Shown: positions 56,603 through 64,000 of the stretch, piece by piece
Position numbering within the stretch: the stretch's first letter is position 1
How the letters are laid out: each line of letters starts with the position of its first letter
Origin: Streptomyces sp. SAI-127
GTDB lineage: Bacteria > Actinomycetota > Actinomycetes > Streptomycetales > Streptomycetaceae
Direction: 5' to 3'
Assembly (NCBI RefSeq): GCF_029894425.1
Contig: NZ_JARXYJ010000001.1
Span: forward strand, 4,216,001-4,280,000
DNA: 64,000 nucleotides
Notes under the pieces: model-generated
Seen by the model: only the letters and a program-made list of their open reading frames with translations
Databases searched by the model: none
Told to the model about the DNA's origin: nothing
Made by a program: the position numbers and the translations under genes

Positions 56603-58270
56603 GTGACAGACATACCGGCGGCCGGTGACGCGCTGCGGCAGGCGGGCGCGGCCCCGCTGCTGCCCGCCGATCCCGGACGTATCGGACCCTACGTCCCGCT
56701 CGGGCTGCTCGGCAGCGGCGGCATGGGCCGGGTCTATCTGGCCCGGCGCGCCGACGACGCCCCGGGACTCGCCGCCGTGAAGGTGATCCGGCCCGAGTAC
56801 GCCGAAGGCCCGGACTTCCGGCGGCGCTTCGAGCGGGAGGCCTCCGTGCACGGCCGGGTGCGCACACCGCGCGCACCGCATCTGCTGGGCACCGGATTCG
56901 ACGACGCGCTGCTGTGGATGGCCACCGAGTACCTGCCCGGCCTCAACCTCGCCGAGGCCGTCCGCGAGTGCGGGCTGCTGGAGCCGGCCGGGGTGTGGCG
57001 GCTGGTCGCGGAACTCGGGGAGGCCCTGTCGGCGCTGGCCGCCGCCGGGGTCGTGCACCGGGATCTCAAACCGTCCAACGTGATCCTGTCCCCCCGGGGC
57101 ACGCACGTCATCGACTTCGGCATCTCCCGCGCGGCCGACAGCAGCGCGATCACCACGACCGGCAACCGGGTCGGCACGGCCGCGTACATGGCGCCCGAGT
57201 ACCTGCGCGAGGGCCGCTGCGACGCCGCCTCCGACGTCTTCTCCCTCGGCTGCACCATCGTCTACGCCGCCACCGGGCACGCCCCCTTCGGCGACGGGAC
57301 CGGCGTGGACGTCATGCACCGGGTCGCCTTCGAGGCACCCGACACCGAGGTCATGGCCGAACTCGCACAGGCGGACCCCGCGTTGGCCGCGCTGCTGTCC
57401 GCCTGTCTCGCCAAGGACCCCGCCGGGCGTCCCGCCCCGCGGCAGCTGATCGACGCGGCCACGGCCGCCGGACACGGCCGCGCGTCCCACTGGCACGACC
57501 CGCTGGCCGCCCGGCTCCTGGACCGGCAGCAGGGGTGTGCCGTGCTGGAGGGCGTGCCCGTCCGGCAGTCCCCCCACTTCCGCACGCCCACGGAGCCGGT
57601 GCTCTCACCGGTCCCCGCCCCGGCCACCGGTTCCGGTAAGCGGCGGAGGCCCCTCTTGGCCGCCGTCGCGGGGATCGCCGTCGGAGCCGTGGCCGTCGGT
57701 GCCTTCCTGCTCACCCGTCCGGGCCTCGACTCCCCGGCCGCCGCCGCACCGACGCGCTCCGGCAGCGTCAGCGCCTCCGCCGCACCGACCTCTTCCGGGA
57801 CCGGCGCCTCCGCCTCACCCTCCGGCAAGGACGCCGGCGGGAAGAAGAAGGACAAGAGCGAGGCGCAGACGGCGGCCCCCGTGGAGGAGAGCAGCAGCGC
57901 GCCGGTCAGCACTCCGTCCGCGACGGCCACCCGGAACGGCGGCGGCACGGGCGGCGGAAACAGCACCGCCCCCACCCCCACCGCCACGGTGACCAAGACC
58001 GCGGCGCCCCCGGCCACCCCCGCCTGGATCTCCGGCTGCACCTACTACTCCGGCACCGAACTCACCGACTACGGCGACAAGGGCCAGCGGGTCGTGCAGG
58101 TGCAGTGCATGCTCACCAAGCGCGGTTACAGCGTGGGCGGTTCGGGCGTGGACGGCGAGTTCGGCAGGGACACCCAGTCGGCGGTCAAGCAGTTCCAGAG
58201 CGCCAAGGGGCTGGAGGTGGACGGGCAGGTGGGGCCCAACACGTGGGCGGCGCTGCGTAGTTCGACGTAG
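56603..58270 (+). CDS. Membrane Ser/Thr protein kinase with C-terminal peptidoglycan-binding domain
   Basis: 555 residues. The Hanks-type kinase (about 28-290) has GSGGMGRVYLARR, Lys60, the catalytic loop HRDLKPSNVIL with Asp154, and DFG at Asp171. One helix (LLAAVAGIAVGAVAVGAFLL, about 352-371) is followed by a Ser/Thr/Pro linker. The PG_binding_1 domain (about 475-555) reads YGDKGQRVVQVQCMLTKRG, GVDGEFGRDTQSAVKQFQ and VDGQVGPNTWAAL. The outer domain should bind peptidoglycan, so wall state may control kinase activity (inference). GTG start with GGTCGGGGGG upstream. Confidence 0.92.
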   Translation: MTDIPAAGDALRQAGAAPLLPADPGRIGPYVPLGLLGSGGMGRVYLARRADDAPGLAAVKVIRPEYAEGPDFRRRFEREASVHGRVRTPRAPHLLGTGFDDALLWMATEYLPGLNLAEAVRECGLLEPAGVWRLVAELGEALSALAAAGVVHRDLKPSNVILSPRGTHVIDFGISRAADSSAITTTGNRVGTAAYMAPEYLREGRCDAASDVFSLGCTIVYAATGHAPFGDGTGVDVMHRVAFEAPDTEVMAELAQADPALAALLSACLAKDPAGRPAPRQLIDAATAAGHGRASHWHDPLAARLLDRQQGCAVLEGVPVRQSPHFRTPTEPVLSPVPAPATGSGKRRRPLLAAVAGIAVGAVAVGAFLLTRPGLDSPAAAAPTRSGSVSASAAPTSSGTGASASPSGKDAGGKKKDKSEAQTAAPVEESSSAPVSTPSATATRNGGGTGGGNSTAPTPTATVTKTAAPPATPAWISGCTYYSGTELTDYGDKGQRVVQVQCMLTKRGYSVGGSGVDGEFGRDTQSAVKQFQSAKGLEVDGQVGPNTWAALRSST

Positions 58271-58305
58271 ATGTCGATCGCGGCGCCGCCCTGTGAGGTG
58301 TTCCG

Positions 58306-59880
58306 TCAGTGGAAGAAGTGCCGCGTCCCCGTGAAGTACATCGTGATGCCGGCCTTCTGCGCGGCCTCGACGACGAGTTCGTCACGCATCGAGCCGCCCG
58401 GCTGGACGACCGCCTTCACACCGGCTTCCAGAAGGACCTCCAGGCCGTCCGGGAACGGGAAGAAGGCGTCCGAGGCCGCGTACGAGCCCTGCGCGCGCTC
58501 GGCGCCGGCCCGCTCGACGGCCAGCTTCGCCGAGTCCACCCGGTTGACCTGCCCCATGCCGACGCCGACCGACGCGCCGTCCTTGGCGAGGAGGATGGCG
58601 TTGGACTTGACGGCCCGGCAGGCCCGCCAGGCGAAGGCGAGCTCGCCGAGCTCGTCCGCGCTCAGGGCCTCGCCGGTCGCCAGGGTCCAGTTCGCCGGGT
58701 CGTCGCCCTCGGCCTGGAGGCGGTCGGTGACCTGGAGGAGCGCGCCGCCGTCGATGGGCTTGACCTCGGCGGGGTGCGCGGGGGCGGCCGGGGCCTTCAG
58801 GACCCGGAGGTTCTTCTTCTTGGCGAGGGCTTCGAGGGCGCCGTCCTCGTAGTCGGGCGCGACGATGACCTCGGTGAAGATCTCGGCGACCTGCTCCGCC
58901 ATCTCCTTGCTGACCGGCCGGTTGACGGCGATGACCCCGCCGAAGGCCGACAGCGGGTCACACGCGTGTGCCTTGCGGTGCGCCTCGGCGACGTCCGCGC
59001 CGATCGCGATGCCGCAGGGGTTGGCGTGCTTGATGATCGCGACGGCCGGCTCGGTGTGGTCGTACGCGGCACGGCGGGCGGCGTCCGTGTCCGTGTAGTT
59101 GTTGTACGACATCTCCTTGCCGTGCAGCTGCTCGGCCTCGGCGAGGCCGACCCCCGTGCCGTCGACGTAGAGCGCGGCGGGCTGGTGCGGGTTCTCGCCG
59201 TAGCGCAGGGTGTTGCGGCGCTCCAGGGTGGCGCCGAGGAAGTCGGGGAAGAGCGACTCGTCCACGGGGGCGTAGGAGCTGGCGAACCAGCCGGCGACCG
59301 CGATGTCGTACTCGGCGGTGTGCCGGAAGGCCTCGGCGGCGAGCCGCTTGCGGGTGGTGAGGTCGAAGCCGCCGTCCTTGACCGCGGCGAGGACGTCGCC
59401 GTACCGCGCGGGGCTCGTGACGATCGCGACGGACGGGTGGTTCTTGGCGGCCGCGCGGACCATCGACGGGCCGCCGATGTCGATCTGCTCGACGCACTCG
59501 TCGGGGGTGGCACCGGAGGCGACGGTCTCGCGGAACGGGTAGAGGTTGCTGACGACCAGGTCGAACGGCTCGATGCCCAGCTCCGCCAGCTGCTGCCGGT
59601 GGTCCTCGAGCCGCAGGTCGGCGAGGATGCCGGCGTGCACGCGCGGGTGCAGGGTCTTGACGCGGCCGTCCAGGCACTCGGGGAAGCCGGTGAGCTCCTC
59701 GACCTTGGTGACGGGGACGCCGGCGGCGGCGATACGGCCCGCGGTGGACCCGGTGGAGACGAGTTCGACGCCGGCTTCGTGCAGCCCGCGGGCAAGCTCT
59801 TCGAGCCCGGTCTTGTCGTAGACGCTGACGAGCGCGCGACGGATGGCCCGCTTGCCGTTCTCGATGCTCTCGGCGGTCAC
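58306..59880 (-). CDS. purH: Bifunctional AICAR formyltransferase/IMP cyclohydrolase
   Basis: 524 residues, catalysing the last two steps of IMP synthesis. The N-terminal cyclohydrolase begins [17 protein letters not shown] with [11 protein letters not shown]. The C-terminal transformylase has [17 protein letters not shown] and the [11 protein letters not shown] block containing catalytic Lys and His. GTG start overlaps the purN stop by 4 bp. It converges on the kinase gene with 35 bp between stops. Confidence 0.96.
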   Translation of the reverse strand: MTAESIENGKRAIRRALVSVYDKTGLEELARGLHEAGVELVSTGSTAGRIAAAGVPVTKVEELTGFPECLDGRVKTLHPRVHAGILADLRLEDHRQQLAELGIEPFDLVVSNLYPFRETVASGATPDECVEQIDIGGPSMVRAAAKNHPSVAIVTSPARYGDVLAAVKDGGFDLTTRKRLAAEAFRHTAEYDIAVAGWFASSYAPVDESLFPDFLGATLERRNTLRYGENPHQPAALYVDGTGVGLAEAEQLHGKEMSYNNYTDTDAARRAAYDHTEPAVAIIKHANPCGIAIGADVAEAHRKAHACDPLSAFGGVIAVNRPVSKEMAEQVAEIFTEVIVAPDYEDGALEALAKKKNLRVLKAPAAPAHPAEVKPIDGGALLQVTDRLQAEGDDPANWTLATGEALSADELGELAFAWRACRAVKSNAILLAKDGASVGVGMGQVNRVDSAKLAVERAGAERAQGSYAASDAFFPFPDGLEVLLEAGVKAVVQPGGSMRDELVVEAAQKAGITMYFTGTRHFFH

Positions 59881-60524
59881 TGGATAACTACCTTTCGTCC
59901 CTCAATGCGATAGCCGTTGCGGGCGAGCCGCCCCACGACCTCGACGAGCAGCCTTCGCTCGACTTCCTTGATGCGCTCGTGCAGAGCGCTCTCGTCGTCC
60001 TCGTCCCGGATCTCCACCACGCCCTGGGCGATGATCGGTCCGGTGTCGACGCCGTCGTCGACGAAGTGGACGGTGCAGCCGGTGACCCTGGCTCCGTACG
60101 CGAGCGCGTCGCGCACTCCGTGGGCCCCCGGAAAACTGGGCAGCAGCGCGGGGTGGGTGTTCACGAACCGGCCGCCGAAGCGCGCGAGGAACTCCTTGCC
60201 CACGATCTTCATGAACCCGGCGGACACCACGAGGTCGGGTTCGTACGCGGAGACGGCCTCGGCGAGGGCGGCGTCCCACTCCTCGCGGGTCTCGAAGTCC
60301 TTGACCTTGCGGACGAAGGTGGGAATCCCGACCCGCTCGGCCCGCGCGAGCCCCTCGATGTTCTCGCGGTCCGCCCCCACGGCCACGATCTCGGCACCGT
60401 AGGCCGCCGCGCCGGTCGTCTCGATGGCGTCAAGGAGCGCCTGTAGGTTCGTACCGGATCCGGAGACCAGCACGACCAGTCGCTTGACCGGCCTGGCCTG
60501 CTCGGCCACGGGCTTGGCGGCCAC
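59877..60524 (-). CDS. purN: Phosphoribosylglycinamide formyltransferase
   Basis: 215 residues. Family blocks [32 protein letters not shown] (catalytic Asn and His) and [15 protein letters not shown] (catalytic Asp). It transfers formyl from 10-formyl-THF to GAR in purine synthesis and forms an operon with purH. The start is GTG with AAAGGG upstream. A partial palindrome (TTTGTACG-GT-CGTACGAA, 60551-60568) lies just upstream. Confidence 0.95.
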   Translation of the reverse strand: MAAKPVAEQARPVKRLVVLVSGSGTNLQALLDAIETTGAAAYGAEIVAVGADRENIEGLARAERVGIPTFVRKVKDFETREEWDAALAEAVSAYEPDLVVSAGFMKIVGKEFLARFGGRFVNTHPALLPSFPGAHGVRDALAYGARVTGCTVHFVDDGVDTGPIIAQGVVEIRDEDDESALHERIKEVERRLLVEVVGRLARNGYRIEGRKVVIQ

Positions 60525-60550
60525 GGCGGGGCCCTTTCTCGGGGGGAGCG

Positions 60551-60568
60551 TTTGTACGGTCGTACGAA
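60551..60568. promoter_or_regulatory. Imperfect palindrome upstream of purN-purH
   Basis: TTTGTACG-GT-CGTACGAA, with one mismatched pair, centred about 36 bp upstream of the purN start. A candidate operator for purine-dependent or other control; the regulator is unknown. Confidence 0.35.
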
Positions 60569-60815
60569 TGCTTCGAGCCCCGGGATACGGGGAAGTCTAC
60601 GAAGCGGCCGAACGTCAGCAACGATACCGGCACACCGGGAGGCCCCCACGGGACGGGGGCGTGGCCGGAAGGTAGCGTCTGGGAGGGACCGGTCCGGGAA
60701 CGCGGGTGGTGCGCGGTGCGTTCACGGGGTGAGGCCCGCGCCGACGGGCCCACCGAACCGTTCCATCCACGCAAACCGTGCAAGTCACATCCTTCAAGGG
60801 GAAGACGCTCACTTG

Positions 60816-61604
60816 ATGTCGGACCGCAGCCTGCGACTCCTCACGCTCCCCCAGCAGTCGGTGCAGGGAGGGGTGCGCAGCGGCATGCTGCTGCGGGAGC
60901 AGCCCGCCTCGCCGCCGGACGCTCCTTCCTCCGACAAGAAGAACGACGAGGGGCGGGGCGGTACGGCCGAGGACGACAACCCCTTCGCGCCGCCGCCGGA
61001 GGGCGCCCCGGACCGCCCGTGGCAGCCGCGCCGCCCCGAGGGCTCGGACGACGGCCAGGACGACGGCACCCGAGGACGCACCCCGTGGGGCAGTCAGTGG
61101 AGCGACCGCCAGCCGGGCCGCTCCGACGGCGGCTTCGGCAACCGCCCGGGCGCCGGCCCCGGCGGCGGCCCGGAAGGACAGGGCAACGCGGGTCCGGGCC
61201 CGCGCTGGGACCCGACGGACCCCGCTCAGCGCCGCGCCCGCTACGCCCTGCTCTCCGGCATGTGGGCCTTCTTCTTCGCCCTCTTCGGCTGGCTGTATCT
61301 GGCCCTGCTCCTGGGTGCCCTGGCCCTGTACTGGGGCATCAGCGCGTTGCGCGCCAAGCCCCGCACCCCGGACCCCGACACTCCCGTTCCGCCGCAGTCG
61401 GCCCGCCCCCAGACCACCGCCGCGGTGAGCGGCCTGGTCACCGCCTCCCTGGCCATCGCCCTGGTGGCGGGGGTCTTCACCGCGCGGCTCGTCTACGACG
61501 AGTACTACACGTGCACGAACGACGCCCTCACCAACCAGGCGGAGAAGGCGTGCGCGGACCTGCTCCCGAAGGAACTCCGGGGCCTGCTGGCCGAGAACAA
61601 CTGA
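60816..61604 (+). CDS. Membrane protein with acidic/Gly-Pro-rich N-terminus, unknown function
   Basis: 262 residues. A long charged, Gly/Pro-rich cytoplasmic region (about 1-140) precedes two or three helices ([20 protein letters not shown] and [15 protein letters not shown]) and a short C-terminal tail with two cysteines ([16 protein letters not shown]). A TTG 3 bp upstream has better spacing to AAGGGGAAG and could be the real start. Next to purN in this lineage (from memory). It converges on the PerM-like gene with 4 bp between stops. Confidence 0.75.
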   Translation: MSDRSLRLLTLPQQSVQGGVRSGMLLREQPASPPDAPSSDKKNDEGRGGTAEDDNPFAPPPEGAPDRPWQPRRPEGSDDGQDDGTRGRTPWGSQWSDRQPGRSDGGFGNRPGAGPGGGPEGQGNAGPGPRWDPTDPAQRRARYALLSGMWAFFFALFGWLYLALLLGALALYWGISALRAKPRTPDPDTPVPPQSARPQTTAAVSGLVTASLAIALVAGVFTARLVYDEYYTCTNDALTNQAEKACADLLPKELRGLLAENN

Positions 61605-61879
61605 CGCGTCAGTCGGTGGGCGGGGGCTTCTCCGGGGATTCCTCCGGCGGCGTGGCCGCCTCTTTCAGGGCCGCCCAGCGGGTCTCGTGCGACGTGTCGT
61701 CGTACCAGGGCGTCGGCGAAGGCACCGGCTCCGTCTGGGGCACGGCGGGCAGGAAGTCGTACGGCTCGTAGGTGTCGTCCCGGTAGTGGGGGGCGTAGAT
61801 GCTGTCCTGGTCGTGGCGGGCGTAGGTGTCGTGCTGGTCGTGGGGGTCTTCCTGCGGGCCAGCCACCTCCACCGAGCCG

Positions 61880-62200
61880 ACACCGGGATCGGTCCCAGGA
61901 TCGGTCCCAGGGCCGATCCCCGGGGCGACCCCAAGGCCTGTCCCGGGGGAGGCCCCAGGGGCTGCCCCAAGGCCGGTCCCATGGGCTGTCCCAAGGCCGG
62001 TACCCGGGCCGGGGCCCGAGCCGACACCGGGATCGGTCCCAGAGCCGATCCCCGGGGCGACCCCAAGGCCCGTCCCAGGGGAGGCCCCGGGGGAGGCCCC
62101 AGGGGCTGTCCCAAGGCCGGTCCCAGGGCCGGGGCCGAGACTGCCCCCGGGGGCTGTCCCAAGGCCGGTACCCGGGCCGGGGCCGAGACTGGCGCCGGGG
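61880..62200. repeat. Gly/Pro minisatellite in the PerM-like gene
   Basis: Variable repeats of CCAAGGCCGGTCCC-like units, translating to [18 protein letters not shown] peptides in the cytoplasmic C-terminal tail. The units differ slightly and come in several in-frame blocks, such as GLGVAPGIG twice. Confidence 0.8.
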
Positions 62201-62970
62201 GCGGTCCCAGCCGCGCCCGTCGCCTCGCGACGCGAGGGCCTGGGCACCGACGGCACCCACTGCCGCGGCCCGCCTCGCGAGCGGCCCCGCCAGGCCCGTA
62301 CCGCCAGCGCCACCGGAAGTCCCACCCCCGCGATCCAGCCCACCACCGCTCCACCCACCTGCCACCACACCGGCCCGAACCGGGCCAGCGCCCCCACCCC
62401 CAGCGGCCCGCCGGCCAGCCCGGCCAGCACGGCGACCGCCCCGGCGCACAGCACCGCCGCCCAGCACACCGCACCCGCCGTCCGCCCCCGTGACCACCCC
62501 GTGGCCGCGGCCCGCCCCACGAACCACCCCACCACCGCCCCGGCCACCACCGGCACCACCCCCGCCGCCCAGTGCGCCGGCCCCCCGGGCCCCGCCTCCG
62601 GCACCCCGGCCAGCAGCGGAAACTGCGGCAGCATCGGTGCGGGATCCGAGGACAGCGGCCCCACCACATGCCCCGTGCCGAGGACGAACCCGGGTCCGAC
62701 GGCGTATCCCGCCGCCCACACCGCGGCGTTCGGCACCAACGTCACACACAGCAGCAGGACGGCGAACCGTCCCGACCAGCCCTCCGTCAGCTGCAGAAAG
62801 GAGACCCGCGTCGCCGCGCCGTGCGCCACCAGCGACACCCCCAGCAGCACCGCCCCGCCCCCGACGAGCACGGAGATCCCGGCCGCCGCGGCTCGTGCCG
62901 CCACAGAGAACCGGGCCCGGGCGTCCGCTCCGGGAACGAGCCGTCGCATCCCGCGGGGCAGCACCACCCA

Positions 62971-63014
62971 GTACGCCGTCCACGGCGTCGGAGGGACGGC
63001 CGTACGCCGTCCAC
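62971..63014. repeat. 13-bp direct repeat at the frameshift site
   Basis: GTACGCCGTCCAC occurs at 62971-62983 and 63002-63014, 31 bp apart, exactly where the PerM-like reading frame breaks. Recombination between the copies would delete 31 bp and also give an uninterrupted frame ([10 protein letters not shown]). Confidence 0.8.
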
Positions 63015-63648
63015 ACCCCCACGCCGGCCGCGCCCATGACGAGCACCGGCAGGCACACGCAGGTCCACACCCAGGAAGGCCGCAGTGCCCCGCCGGACGC
63101 GTAGAGCGCGGCGGCCGCGGCGACCGGAAGGTACCCGAGCACGACCCCCGCCCACGCGGTCCGCCCGGAAGCCGTCGGCGAGTCCTCGTCCTCCGAGGCC
63201 GCGTCCCGCGCCGCCCGGTGCACCAGCCACAACGGCAGCGCCAGCAACAGCAACGGGGTGACGCCCACGGGCGCCGGAACCCCGGAGAGCGTGTCCGTCC
63301 GGACCAGCTCGACCCCGTGCGCGAGCAGCCACAGCGCCGCGGCCACGTGCAGCGCGCCACCCGGACCGCTGTCGGGATACGGCGAGCTGATCCACAGCAT
63401 GATCACGAGCACGGCGAACGAACCGAGCCCCAGCCCGGCGGCCACCGCGCCACCCAGGAGGCCGGCGGCCAAGCCGGGCCTCCGGTCGCGCAGGCGGGCG
63501 CGCAGGGGGGACAACGGGGTGCGGCGAGCGGTCATCTGGATCACGACCGCCATGCTCCCAACGACACGCGCTTTCCCGTCGTAACAGGCGAAGCTCCGAT
63601 GTGTCGCTCAATATACATCTATGTACTTTTTCGTACGAAGGGGCGCCT

Positions 63649-64000
63649 TGTGACGGTTCCTCAGCAGGAGCACGAGGAGCTCCCGGCCACCCCCCTGACA
63701 CCCGCTCAGGCCTTCGACGCGCTGTACGCGTTCTGCGCCCCCGCGCTCGTCCGGCAGGCCTACCTGCTCACCGGCCGCCGCGAGCTCGCCCGCGAGTCGG
63801 TCGAGCGGGCCTTCCAACTCGCCTGGCAGCGCTGGCCCGAGGTGGCGGTGGACCGGGACCCGGCGGGCTGGGTACGGGTCATGACGTACGAGTACGCCCT
63901 CTCCCCCTGGCACCGTTTCCGGCCCCGCTACCGCAGCCCCGAGGCACCCGTCGCCGACCCGTCCGACCGCGCGCTGATGGCCGTGCTCCTGGAACTCCCG
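63649..64000 (+). CDS. Sigma-factor-like protein (3' end beyond window)
   Basis: 117 residues visible from a GTG preceded by AAGGGG. The sequence AFDALYAFCAPALVRQAYLLTGRRELARESVERAFQ matches region 2 of SigE-like ECF sigma factors, and WPEVAVDRDPAGWVRV follows the usual pattern. Region 4 lies beyond the edge. Upstream is an unusually AT-rich stretch (63600-63645) that should hold the promoter. It is divergent from the PerM-like gene. Confidence 0.75.

Larger units (their letters stand above)
61609..63553 (-). pseudogene. PerM/DUF6350-like multi-span membrane protein, frameshifted
   Basis: The N-terminal part (helices from [20 protein letters not shown] to [13 protein letters not shown]) reads in one minus-strand frame. 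The continuation ([15 protein letters not shown] through six or more helices to a Gly/Pro-rich tail ending PEKPPPTD) reads in another. The switch lies within about 62960-63015; deleting one G in GTGGACGGCGTAC restores a single frame (...AVDAYWVVLP...). The family is a multi-span protein linked to cell division in actinobacteria. It may be a true frameshift, a sequencing error or, less likely, recoding. The start could be a GTG 9 bp downstream of the ATG. Confidence 0.7.

Noticed and set aside
61880..62200. Repeats in the PerM-like gene as a possible CRISPR array
   Set aside because: Units are degenerate, contiguous and in frame, without unique spacers of constant length or cas genes.
61505..62950. 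Continuation of the PerM N-terminal frame as a Gly/Arg-rich protein
   Set aside because: After the frame switch it loses membrane helices and becomes low complexity, while the alternative frame continues the helices.
63613..63624. TACAT-CT-ATGTA palindrome before the sigma-like gene
   Set aside because: Only 5-bp arms in an AT-rich promoter region; too weak to call an operator.
63619..63651. Mini-frame MYFFVRRGAL ending at the start of the sigma-like gene
   Set aside because: Ten codons without a ribosome-binding site; the TTGTGA junction could suggest coupling but nothing supports translation.

Overview
This is a very GC-rich actinobacterial chromosome segment, almost certainly Streptomyces. 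The evidence is the base composition, the frequent GTG starts, the 4-bp stop/start overlaps, and the family content: ECF sigma factor, RsbW-like ATPase, FHA/Ser-Thr kinases, an SCO4848-family protein, DUF3017, DUF2690 and a PerM-like protein. From memory, unchecked, the backbone (D-Ala-D-Ala carboxypeptidase, trpS, glyA, glycine betaine ABC, mdh, folD, purH, purN) resembles the S. coelicolor SCO48xx neighbourhood. No tRNA, rRNA, CRISPR, transposase, integrase or phage gene was seen.

Layout. 1-4450: MMPL transporter (cut by the left edge) divergent from an OmpR-type response regulator and its histidine kinase. 4469-8799: RsbW-like ATPase, family-5 solute-binding protein, small membrane protein, metallophosphoesterase, SCO4848-like protein. 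8891-15152: D,D-carboxypeptidase, BrkB-like protein, a DprE1/DprE2-like pair, 2'-5' RNA ligase-like protein and trpS. 15219-18361: an ECF sigma factor operon in which the same GGAACC-N16-TGTACC promoter precedes both the sigma gene and a downstream pair of secreted, membrane-anchored paralogues. 18400-20944: glyA and an LLM-class oxidoreductase.

21725-34428 looks like an accessory insert in the conserved backbone. A six-gene, tightly coupled operon (22745-30727) encodes an ABM-domain membrane protein, a fused PabAB aminodeoxychorismate synthase, a benzoate-CoA-ligase-like enzyme, a second adenylate-forming ligase, a PHBH-type flavin monooxygenase and a class IV aminotransferase/ADC lyase-like protein. 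I infer that it makes and activates a p-aminobenzoate-type acid for an unrecognised product. A strong hairpin ends it. Then come three CxxC carboxymuconolactone-decarboxylase/AhpD-like proteins around a MocR-type regulator, and a PEP-mutase/isocitrate-lyase-like enzyme.

34435-41528 is a five-gene osmoprotectant operon: betaine aldehyde dehydrogenase, GMC choline dehydrogenase, and a glycine betaine ABC importer with a fused double permease. Choline oxidation and betaine uptake are thus encoded together, with a palindrome upstream. 41716-47089 holds poorly characterised membrane proteins, including two genes sharing a GGVHGSTFA motif, and an HTH-GNAT regulator with a palindrome at its start. 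47217-52712: mdh, two paralogous XRE-type regulators with C-terminal membrane segments, a DUF3017 protein with a repeat-expanded N-terminus, and folD.

52953-58270 is a signalling cassette: RDD membrane protein, FHA protein, a Ser/Thr kinase carrying an extracellular lytic-transglycosylase-like domain, a secreted PDGTRVT-repeat protein, and a second Ser/Thr kinase ending in a peptidoglycan-binding domain. The kinases look suited to cell-wall sensing. 58306-64000: purH and purN, a DUF-type membrane protein, a frameshifted PerM/DUF6350 gene, and the start of a sigma-factor-like gene cut by the right edge.
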